Assembly: GCA_023334545.1 (NCBI GenBank)
Contig: JAADVB010000028.1
Span: 1-64,000, forward strand
DNA: 64,000 nt
Source of the DNA: Salisapilia sapeloensis
Taxonomy: Eukaryota > Oomycota > Peronosporomycetes > Peronosporales > Salisapiliaceae
Direction: 5' to 3'
Numbering within the stretch: position 1 is the first letter of the stretch; each line of letters opens with the position of its first letter. Below, one piece after another: positions 33,598 through 42,808 of the stretch. A program made the translations under genes and the position numbers. The notes below the pieces were generated by a model that was given only the letters and a program-made list of their open reading frames with translations, searched no databases and was not told the origin of the DNA.

Positions 33598-34332
33598 TCA
33601 AGCCCATAACTCGGACAGGTTTTCGTCTGGGATCCAACGACTTGCTCGAAGGACCAGTAGTTCTTCCTTCGTAAGCGATTCTAGCAACACGGGAGATCGG
33701 TCCATCTCTTCAGCATGCGCAGCTGTCGTGAGCTCGTCGGCGAATCTCACCGTCTTCTTCCCAGAGGATTGGAGACGCGGTGGAGATGGCTGTTGCTTCT
33801 GACTCTGTTCGTTTGCTTGCTGCAGGACAGTCTTGCGGTGCTCCTGCGACACCATCAAGCTCGCTCGTTCGATCTTTTCCATGATCGCTAACGCGCGATC
33901 CCATTCTTCCTGGTAGAGAAGTCGCAGCGCATTGCGACGCGAGCCCTGTAAGAAGCGCACGGCGCGCTGGATAGGTTCACCTACGTGAATGTTTACGGCG
34001 TTCACTTGTTCGAGCGATGGCCGCTTAGCTGGGAATTTGGTCGCGACTGCTGTCATGGAACGTGGCGACGCCGGGTCGGTCGTCTTGTTCGACTTGAGAA
34101 ACTGGTCGAGTCGGACCGTGTCCTCGCTGCTGGCGCTACGGTCGCGTTTGGGGACGCGGCGCCCTTGAGAGGCACATGCGGTCGGAGATGGAGGCATCAC
34201 CAGTGAACTCATGGGTAGCTGTCGTTGGTGTTTAATTGAGGAATGAGTCGAAGACGCGGATATGTGCGTCCGTTCTTTGTTGTCAATCGCAATGTCTCCT
34301 CGTCTCTTCGAAAGAGTTTCCGTGTGATCCAA
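33598..34332 (-). CDS. hypothetical protein with PP1-docking-type motif (paralogue B)
   Basis: A 244-residue intronless protein. It has a basic Ser-rich N-terminus (PKRDRSASSEDTVRLDQFL) and a helical block EPIQRAVRFLQGSRRNALRL...EEWDRALAIMEKIERASLM. Then comes KKTVRFADELTTAAHAEEMD and the end EELLVLRASRWIPDENLSELWA. The KKTVRF-[S/A]-D core and the terminal E-[W/E]-L-L-x-L-x-x...E-N-x-S-E-L-[C/W]-A pattern match paralogue A, 790 bp downstream on the same strand, so the two arose by tandem duplication. Function is inferred only: docking to protein phosphatase 1. Confidence 0.6.
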   Translation of the reverse strand: MDHTETLSKRRGDIAIDNKERTHISASSTHSSIKHQRQLPMSSLVMPPSPTACASQGRRVPKRDRSASSEDTVRLDQFLKSNKTTDPASPRSMTAVATKFPAKRPSLEQVNAVNIHVGEPIQRAVRFLQGSRRNALRLLYQEEWDRALAIMEKIERASLMVSQEHRKTVLQQANEQSQKQQPSPPRLQSSGKKTVRFADELTTAAHAEEMDRSPVLLESLTKEELLVLRASRWIPDENLSELWA

Positions 34333-37306
34333 ACGGCGTTCTCACTGGGACACGTCCAACCTTTTTTCAGTATGCGTCGAGATATTGTCCAGTCGGGAGA
34401 ATGAAAGGTGGTCTACGAAGCGATCGAGGGTCGCACGTCAGTGAATGTCGGACTGGTGCCAAGCGCGTTCTTGTGTGGAATGGAAGAATTAGCTACTCCC
34501 GTTGTCAATTCGCAGAGTGGATGGACGAGGTTCAGTTGATGTCGAGAAAAATTCATATGCAACTCGCTCGCATAAGATGAAACGTATGAAAACTTTATTT
34601 TCCAAAAAAGGGGTTCTTTAGACGAAATTCAAGTGATCGAAAACCGAGCATATCTCACCTTCAGCTGACGTGGGAAAGAGGAGGAAACTCGAGAATATTC
34701 AAAGTCGATATCGACGCGCATCGCTTGTTTAAAAAAAGAAGGGTTCAATGGAGAACAGGTGAAGCCATGGATACCGTATGCGACTTTCACGGTGTTTCAG
34801 ACATCCACCCATTCGTATGGACCACAGTATCATTGGCGACGGCTGCGTGCAAGGATAAGATTGCATGCACTTGAGTTGGCTTGAAACATGTCAAATTAGA
34901 ATAGACAGCTTCGTACATATCCCGTAACGGGCAATAGGGTCCAAGTACGAAAAAACGGATTAGATTGCCGCCAAACAATCATTACGCACAACAAAGGAAG
35001 CAATGGGATGGCGCGAGTGCTGCCAAGTTGTATGCAGCTACGAAACGGCGGCTGCGACGCTTGCGCTGTGATGGATCACGTTACTTCGTCGTTACCTTTC
35101 ACATATCCGAGACAGCTAGGAATAGAGTGCGGTGCTTGTCCACCCTGCACGATAGAACTGCCAAACATGTACTCTGCCGTCTTCGACCTTTAGTTCTCAA
35201 AGGCAATACGTGTGAAGTCACCCATCTCTTAATTCCATATGCCCATGCAGGTGTAGCTAAATTTTCTACCTACCACAGGATAGTAATGATGGATCGCGTG
35301 TTAGTACATCAAATCACGATGCATATCGCAAACACATCGTGCGCCAAGGCCGTACAATTCACTAAACAGTCATGACGTCTACTTGAAGCGAAGGCAAGCG
35401 ACGCACGGCATCACTGCGCTCTTCCTTCCACAAGACTTTTGGCTATCATTTGCCCTAAGTTTCCATCATGGCGTTACATCGAGCGTAAATTTTACTCCAC
35501 GTCGACGATGTCCATCCACGCTACTTGTCTCTTTGTCGCATTCAAAGTCATCAAATCTTCCTTGGATTCACAATCGATCTCGACTTCAATTCGTTTCTTC
35601 CTCGGTATAGACATCGACAACAACGAACGGTGACTATGATCGGAAGCTCAGTCGTACGCTTCCTCAGTTATAAAGAAAATGGTGATGAAAGCATGCGTCG
35701 AATACTTTAGGCGTAGGACTCGCGATTCTCGATGCCATTGATATCTAGGAATTTAATAGCGGAACTGCATCTGGTTCTACTCAGACCAACTGACTCATGG
35801 TACAGTTGACAGTCGTCCGGTAAAGGTTGGTTGCCACAACACACCACGTACCCAGATCTTGGCAGAAGAGATAACTGGTTATTTATGATACGGATTGGTA
35901 CGATTATATCTCGAGCAACTGTCATTATTGGTGTAGGACCCTTTTATAGGCTACTTTACTCTCAACGAACGAAGCTCTCTTGCTTACGACTAATTGGCGG
36001 ACGGTTTCGACTACAAGTAATCATATGCAGCTTTCACCTACACATAGGTTTTCATTTTGATGAGCAGCAAGATGCTGTGGATGTTTTCGATGCCTTGTAG
36101 ACGACGAGCAATTCAGCTCCGTCATGCATTGTACAGTTGTACAGCACAACTTGTCGGAGTGATATCCTCCAACCAACCAAGATTGAATTCGGAGGTGTCC
36201 GTCCTGAGACAGGTTTCTCATCTACTACTGATTCCGGTTCCACGGTTCCCGGCTCCGCTCTACAAGGCATAGTCAGATTCATCACCAGACGTTTGCACGA
36301 TGGCACACGCCATATGAAGGCAGCGACGAGCTGCAAGAAAGGAGGCAATCATTCTTGAGACTATTTAGATCCTCATCGTAGGCGCCTGCAGCTATCTTTT
36401 AACTATATATACATGAACATTTTGTTCTTGAGTTTATCGTCTTCCCGTTCACTAGCCTTGCAAATTCTGTGTCACAAAAATGAGCCTTCCAGCATAAGCT
36501 TGGTATTGAGCATCGCTATATCCCGCGAATTTACCGGCACTGTTTACTCGACCTGGTCCATTCCACTAGCTCTTCTTGTCTTTGTTCTTGCACTGCAGGG
36601 ACTTGAGCTCAGTCACACCGCTCCAGTAGTAATATTACGCATGCGCTCATGGAGAGTTCAATCTTTTAATGCATTGTCGCGTAAACTCCGCCGATCATGA
36701 CACTCGTAGTGGATCGAGGAAGCTCTTTCACGTCCGAGCTATTGGGAATGGCAGCCCTGACTCAGTCAGAGTCTACGTAGCGCAATATTAGTTTCGTGAT
36801 ACTAAAAAATGCTTCAGTAGCTGCTTGTGAGTTTAAAGTTGATGAAGCCATCGCATCGCGGAAACTCAATCGTTCGAGCTAGATGCAACTCATCTTGGAG
36901 CACAATACGCAAGTCGGTGCATCAAGCCATCCACATCTTCTCTAGCGTGTTCTCATCAATACAAGTAGAAATCAAAGCAATGCCACTTGGACCCAATACA
37001 AATAGTAAAGCGTAACACGTAGCGAAAGGTAGACCCGGCGTCTGGTAACCCAGAACCAAGCCGTCTTCTTTCATCCAAATCAATTGCTCGACCTCTACTT
37101 TCCATCTCCATCTTTGCACGTTCGACCAAGCCTTCCAGTGCCTCCACACCACATCTGCTCCCAATGCAAGTATCGTTGAAGCTTCATGGAAACCATTTGC
37201 TAACTCCAAACATTCACCTCGACACAAATTTCTTATGTGCATTGCGAGTGGCATTCTAAGAAGAAAGTAAAAAATAACCAGATCAGAGAAATACCCAGAA
37301 GAAGGA
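34333..37306. other. gene-poor 3-kb interval
   Basis: No convincing gene. All frames are broken into ORFs under 140 codons (34965-35375 +, 36052-36348 -, 36413-36700 +) without domains, signal peptides or clear splice joins. One possible small minus-strand gene lies at 36922-37254: an ATG at 37254 (MPLAMHIRNLCR) followed by a GTGAAT intron, then EALEGLVERAKMEMESRGRA in a frame that needs a different splice. No terminal repeats, transposase motifs or RNA genes were recognised. It could contain a decayed element. Confidence 0.4.
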
Positions 37307-38679
37307 ATGCCGACTCTCAAGCTCTTTTATTCGAACGACATTCGCCGCGTCCAGAGCGTGCATGTGAACACATCCCTTCATGAGCATGATGGTCGATCTA
37401 TCTCGAATAGCGATGAATTGCGTTATAATGACCTATGTGACTACCTACGTCTCGTTTTCCCAATTCCATCCACTGCCACCCTCTCTCTTTCGTACCGAGA
37501 CGATGACAATGAGCAAGTGCGTATTACGAATGATGCAGAGCTAGCAGAAGGCTTCCATCTCGCGAATGAGATAGCTCGTGCTGCCGGCAAGCCTCTCGAT
37601 GCTGCTGTCTGCAGAATCCATATCGCGACGTTTGACGAAGAAGAGGAAGAGAAGCCTGCGAGTACTGTCGACGACATTGTCAGTTTTGGAGATGAACAGG
37701 ACGTATCTACTCCGTTAGATGATGTAGCCCAGGTGATTCAAAAGTGGGAGCCAACGCCTGACGAAGAAGTTTTACGTCGAGACATGCTTTCTCTTCTCCA
37801 AGAGCCTTCGTTCCAACAAGCGCTTGGACAAGTCATTTCCACGCCCAAGTTCACCAAGGTCTTCTATGATGTAGCAGCTACTTTCCAACAGGTACATTCC
37901 TCGATAATTGTCTTTTGATACAGAAAAGAGGTCATAATTTCTTTTATTAGGAAGAAAATGTCAGTGCATGCTTGCTGACAGCCACGAGCAGTGGGCAGTT
38001 GGATGCCGTCGCTCGTGTACTCCTTGCCAAGTGTCCTCATGTGCGTATGGAGATCGAGCGTGTGCTCCAGCAGCTCCATGCGACTCATAACAAGCAAGTC
38101 ATGTCGACAAGTGACTACTTTGAGTCGATCTCGCTCGAAGACACGCAGGAAGATGAAGGCCCCTTAGTTGCTATCTTTGAAGAGGACGTCACTTGTCCTG
38201 ACGGTATGATCCTCTCTCCATCCGCCGAGTTTGACAAGATCTGGCGTCTACGTAACGGCGGACCGAAGAAGTGGCCGGAAGGATGCAAGCTGCTCTGCGT
38301 CGGTGGCGATACGCTAAAGGCTCCAGAGGCGTCTCCCATCCCGTCAGTCGCGCCGAATGGCGTCATCGATGTCTCCTTGCGCATGACAGCGCCTGCCACG
38401 CCAGGTCGATACACTGGCTACTGGCGACTGAGCACTGCGAAGGGCACTCGCTTCGGTCAGCGGATGTGGGTCGATGTGAATGTCGTCGATACCGAGACCG
38501 CGACGGAGACTCCGGTGGAAGTGGCCGAGGAGATCCCGACGGCGACACCTGTGAACGTCAAGTGGGTGGAGGAACTGCAATCGTTGCATGACATGGGCTT
38601 TGACGATGACGAGAAGAGCATGAAGCTGTTGGATGAGCACGAGGGCGACCTTGCTGCCGTCATCGGAGCGCTCGTTTAA
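37307..38679 (+). CDS. NBR1-like autophagy receptor (PB1 - NBR1 domain - UBA)
   Basis: Two exons (37307-37891, 37951-38679) give 437 residues. PB1 domain at about 1-106, with an acidic OPCA-type strand LSYRDDDNEQVRITNDAEL. The NBR1 (four-tryptophan) domain is at about 270-375, with Trp at roughly 293 (KIWRL), 303 (KKWPE), 353 (GYWRL) and 367 (RMWVD). C-terminal UBA at about 400-437 (LQSLHDMGFDDDEKSMKLLD). NBR1-type receptors bind ubiquitinated cargo through UBA and deliver it to autophagosomes through an LC3/ATG8-interacting motif; a candidate (DYFESI followed by acidic residues) lies at about 249-256. I see no ZZ zinc finger between PB1 and the NBR1 domain, unlike animal and plant NBR1. Confidence 0.85.
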
Positions 38680-38727
38680 ACATGAACAAGATTTATATGC
38701 ATTTCTGTTTGTATCTATCTCTTTTAT

Positions 38728-39829
38728 CTATTCGAACCGAGCAAGACGTCGTCGTCGGAGCTCATGGATGTCTGAGGTTGGTGGTGGCATGGCTTCTGGT
38801 CGAGGTTGAGCTCGTCTGTACTCTTCCTCTTGCATCTGTCGAGCGATGTCTGCGTCAGACCTCTGGTTGTCCTGTTGAGGCGGGGTGACGAGAGACTGTA
38901 GCATGCGCTGTACTTGGGCAGCGGCGTAGGTGGCGACAGTGTCAAAGCCAGGTGACCAGAGGTACACGTATCCTGCGAGGATGCCGCACATGTGTCCAAG
39001 GAAAGAGGTTCGAGGGACGAGGAGGTGGATGACGACGAGTTCTAGCCATGCAGCATACTTTGTCGGGACTCGAAAGCCGTAGACGTTGGTATGGGAAGGA
39101 GAACTGTGGTTAAGAAGTACTTTTAGCGCGAAGAGGACGCAGGAGAAGCCGATGCTGCATTGATGCAGAGGTCCCTGTTGTGCATATGATTAGTTTCGAG
39201 ATAGATGATGGTCGATATGGATGAAATTATGTACTTGGTAGTTGAAAAAGGCAGCCATGAGGTAGGCGGAGAAGACGACGAGTGTGTGGGAAAGTAGGAG
39301 GACGGATAGCAATACGAAAGCGAACTTGATCGAGCCAATCCTGCTTTCGAGGTTATATCCTTTCCACAGGAACGAGAGCCTGGTATACGTGTCAATATTT
39401 GGAAGGTGGGATGGAGAAGTAGTGGATGTACATGTTGTGATAGACATGCCACTCGTCGACGTGAAGGAAGGCAGAGATGACCAAAGCAGATAGATCGTAG
39501 CTGTCGAGAATGCGATCAGGACATCTACCAACGATCATTAGTATGTATAAGTAGAACTCCGTGATTAAACTTGTCTACAATCTATAAGCGTCGAGCGACG
39601 ACCCGGCGTTCTTGAGGAAGTGGAGGTAGTACATGACACCTACGCATAGACTTTATTGCTACCCGTCGGCAGTACTCTTCTTTTTATCGTGCTTACCGAT
39701 TAAGCCGAGTGTCAATGGTGGTTTTCGATCTAGTTGCTGAATGTTTCGAGCAAGCATCATGAGTAGAGCTGCATGCTGTGCATTGCCTCCACGGCCACGA
39801 CCTGGTCGTACACCTCGACCTTGCCACAT
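38728..39829 (-). CDS. rhomboid intramembrane protease, RHBDD1/RHBDL4-like
   Basis: Five exons on the minus strand. Start at 39829 (MWQGRGVRPGRGRGGNAQHA), then PPLTLGLIG. Later exons give HVDEWHVYHNM and SFLWKGYNLESRIGSIKF (the W-x-G-x-N-L-E motif), then CSIGFSCVLFALKVL with the catalytic serine near 39143, and GHMCGILAGYVYL with the catalytic histidine near 38994. The usual G-F-S-G motif is G-F-S-C here. After the membrane core come a 60-residue polar segment and a terminal basic cluster, LRRRRLARFE. That cluster resembles the VCP/p97-binding motif of RHBDL4, which helps in ER-associated degradation. ER location and p97 link are inferred from this similarity. Confidence 0.85.
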
Positions 39830-40898
39830 TTTCTCGCGGACACTTTAGGAGATGGTTTTAAATCGCAATTAGCAGGGATATAGGAAATAGGTAGACGTCG
39901 AGGTCTGTTGGAAGCCAGCTACAACAGAGGCTTTGTGCTCGGCCACGCAATCAGAGGTTGAGTAGTAGATATAATTAGTGGGTTTCATGGTAAGAATCCA
40001 TTAAACAAGGAAGCGACCTATCATCTTCTTGTGCTTTGTATTGAAAATGGAAGTGTCTATGAATGATCCAAGGCTTGATACTGATTTCAGTAATCATGGA
40101 AGCTATCTGTAAGGTCCAAAGAAGAAAGCAGAGCATACACAATTCGTCCATTAAACTGCTTTTTCATGGCAGTGCGAATATGTCTTTGGCGTACACTATT
40201 CGCTCGTGATATGCGCAAGGGCGGAAACACGATGCTTGTTGTCCTTTAGACTGTACACAACTTTATCAGAATATAAAGCTCTGACAAGGTAGGTAATCAA
40301 GTCTATTTTACTTTGAATTATCTACCGTCCATCATCTCCTTGTAGTCCTGGGCACGAACGTAAAGCATGGAAACTTAGAAACTTGGTAACGAGATGTCTA
40401 CACGTACCTACTGCTTCGCGTAGAATACAAACCAGTACATGCAAGGGATATTGCCCGTTGTCAGAATTAATAGACACTACGACAGAGCCTCGATACATTC
40501 CCGCCAATTGCCTTTGCAACGTCCGATTTCCAAATCGTTCAAGTAGAACCATCGCTTCAAGAAGGCAGTACAGCGAACTGTTACCATACAACCTCACTCT
40601 ACCTCACATTACATTCTACTCAATCTACATGTTTCGTATATTCACTGACATCCATCCCAAAGTCGAGACTAAACACATTACTTTCCTACTTCGATTCGTA
40701 CTCCGTCAACCAACATCCAGTTGAAAGTAATCCTCCGTTTATATTCCTTTACACAGTACCTCATGTTCTATGGCAGGTTATTTTCACTTGCTTTCACTAT
40801 ATTGAACTAAACATCGAGTGTTACTCCGCGTCAGATTCGTAGCCATGTCGACTTAGGCCTGAAAAGCTCATTTTCAAATTAGCGCTCTGAACCACAAG
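39830..40898. other. 1.1-kb interval, possible small minus-strand gene
   Basis: Several minus-strand pieces look protein-like: a start at 40846 (MATNLTRSNTRCLVQYSESK), a 91-codon ORF at 40322-40597 (LEAMVLLERFGNRTLQRQLA, VVVSINSDNGQYPLHVLVC), and a final block with TGA at 40087-40089 (RTAMKKQFNGRIVYALLSSL). Introns could join the last two: removing 40257-40330 keeps the frame. Alternatively a splice after REA gives the short end DYKEMMDGR. I could not settle the model or name a family. Confidence 0.3.
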
Positions 40899-42740
40899 AT
40901 GATTAGCTTACTGGATCTATGGGGGCCTCCCTCCAAGGAGTTCTACGGCGTCTGCGTTGCACTCGCTATGCAATACCTCTCACTTCGCTACCTATTCAAC
41001 GTCGATCGTGTGCTACAAAAGCTCTATCCGTTCGCTTTAATCGGATTTGGTTATTGGAGGTACACGCAAGCCATTGCTGATAGCAAGGAAGAAGGTGTGG
41101 AAGAACAGAGTATGTTGCTCGAAGCCATTCAGCTCTTCCACGCTCAGTACCCAGAGCTCGAAGCCGTCGCTGGTGACATGATCGTGCTCATCATTGGCAC
41201 ATCCGTCCTCGCATTCATCTTTGATACATTGCGCAAGGCTCGATACGTTTCGTACAAGATGGTACTGAACTACGTTGGTGGCATAGCGGTTTCCATCCTA
41301 CGTCAACTGCCTGTCGTCTCCGGCATCGTCCAGAAAGAGATGCAGAAGATCGAAAACGACGTCGAAAGCTCACTTAAAGACCACTCGCCTATTGCTCACA
41401 TGAGCAAGAACTACACGTTACCAAACAAGGGAATGGAAGATGACAAGCTTGTTACCTTGATGACGGATTTAGCTGGTGACAGCGACGACAAGTGGAAGGA
41501 TGGAAAGGTTTCTGGAGCTGTCTACCACGGCGAGCAAGACCATCTCAAGGTCCTAAGCAAAGCCTACGAGCTCTTTTCTGTTACGAACCCATTGCATGCG
41601 GACTTGTGGCCGGCGGTGGGCAAGTTTGAGGCGGAAGTTGTGTCCATGACTGCGAGTATGGTCAACGGTGGTCACGATGAAGATGTTTGCGGAACACTCA
41701 GCTCTGGAGGTACCGAGAGCATCTTCCTGGCTGCGAAAGCACACCGTGATTGGTACCGTAGCAAGCATGGCATCACCAAGCCGGAGATTGTGGCGTGTGT
41801 CACTGCGCATGCTGCCATTGACAAGGCTTGTGCTATTCTCGGCATTAAACTCGTAAAAGTACCAGTGAATCCAAAAACACTTCAGGCGGACACGAAGGCT
41901 GTTCGATGGAGTATCACTGCCAACACCATCATGCTGTACGGCAGTGCGCCCAACTTCCCCCAAGGTATCATCGACGACATTGAAGAGCTCTCAGCCATCG
42001 CTGTCAAGAATGACGTCGGACTGCACGTCGATTGCTGTCTCGGTGGCTTCGTCCTCCCGTTTGCAAAGCAACTTCGTCCGGATCTGTTCCCGAAATTTGA
42101 CTTTGAACTACCTGGTGTGACCAGTATGTCGTGTGATACGCACAAGTACGGATACGCTGCCAAGGGCACGTCCGTCGTGCTCTACAAGAATCATGACATT
42201 CGCCGCTACCAGTACTTTACCTGTCCGGACTGGACTGGTGGTCTCTACGTCACTCCGACTCTAGCTGGTAGTCGACCAGGTGCATTGAGTGCCGCAGCGT
42301 GGGCGTCCATGATCCGTCTCGGACGGGAAGGATATCTGAAAGCGACGGAACAGATCCTCGCCACGGCCGATGAAGTCAAGGCGGGTATCCGTAAGATGGA
42401 TGGCATTAAAGTACTGGGCGACCCGATCGCAATGGTCGTGTGCTTTGCTGGTGAAGACGGTCTGAACATCCTCAAGGTCAGCGATGCGATGGCGAAGAAG
42501 GGATGGAGTCTGAACCCGTTGCAGCACCCCATGTCCGTCCATTTGTGCGTGACGATGCGTCAGATTGGCAAAGCTCAGCTTTTCCTGCGTGATCTCGAGG
42601 ACTCTGTCGCGACAGTGAAGAACGACCCGGATGGTAAGTCGGAGGGTGGTAGTGCCATGTATGGAATGGCCGCCACCATGCCGGCGGGACCGGTAGAAGA
42701 TATCTTACGCATCTACACGGACGTGACGCTCAAGGTCTAG
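40899..42740 (+). CDS. SGPL1: sphingosine-1-phosphate lyase
   Basis: A 613-residue intronless protein. This PLP-dependent ER enzyme splits sphingosine 1-phosphate into a fatty aldehyde and phosphoethanolamine, the exit step of sphingolipid breakdown. Family landmarks: KVSGAVYHGEQDHLKVLSKA, TNPLHADLWPAVGKFEAEVV, DVCGTLSSGGTESI, HVDCCLGGFVLPF, and SMSCDTHKYGYAAKGTSVVL with the PLP lysine at about residue 416. YVTPTLAGSRPG follows. The N-terminal 110 residues hold two hydrophobic segments (VCVALAMQYLSLRYLF; MIVLIIGTSVLAFIFDTL), slightly longer than the single anchor of animal SGPL1. Codon use is clean and the gene is fully intact. Confidence 0.96.
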   Translation: MISLLDLWGPPSKEFYGVCVALAMQYLSLRYLFNVDRVLQKLYPFALIGFGYWRYTQAIADSKEEGVEEQSMLLEAIQLFHAQYPELEAVAGDMIVLIIGTSVLAFIFDTLRKARYVSYKMVLNYVGGIAVSILRQLPVVSGIVQKEMQKIENDVESSLKDHSPIAHMSKNYTLPNKGMEDDKLVTLMTDLAGDSDDKWKDGKVSGAVYHGEQDHLKVLSKAYELFSVTNPLHADLWPAVGKFEAEVVSMTASMVNGGHDEDVCGTLSSGGTESIFLAAKAHRDWYRSKHGITKPEIVACVTAHAAIDKACAILGIKLVKVPVNPKTLQADTKAVRWSITANTIMLYGSAPNFPQGIIDDIEELSAIAVKNDVGLHVDCCLGGFVLPFAKQLRPDLFPKFDFELPGVTSMSCDTHKYGYAAKGTSVVLYKNHDIRRYQYFTCPDWTGGLYVTPTLAGSRPGALSAAAWASMIRLGREGYLKATEQILATADEVKAGIRKMDGIKVLGDPIAMVVCFAGEDGLNILKVSDAMAKKGWSLNPLQHPMSVHLCVTMRQIGKAQLFLRDLEDSVATVKNDPDGKSEGGSAMYGMAATMPAGPVEDILRIYTDVTLKV

Positions 42741-42808
42741 TTCGTTTCTTGACATGAATACAATTGATACCATTCTTTTCCACGTTTCTTGCGTTTATAA
42801 GTGGTATG

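Noticed and set aside
34965-35375. 136-codon + strand ORF as a gene
   Set aside because: No domain, no splice partners, composition close to random for this base content.
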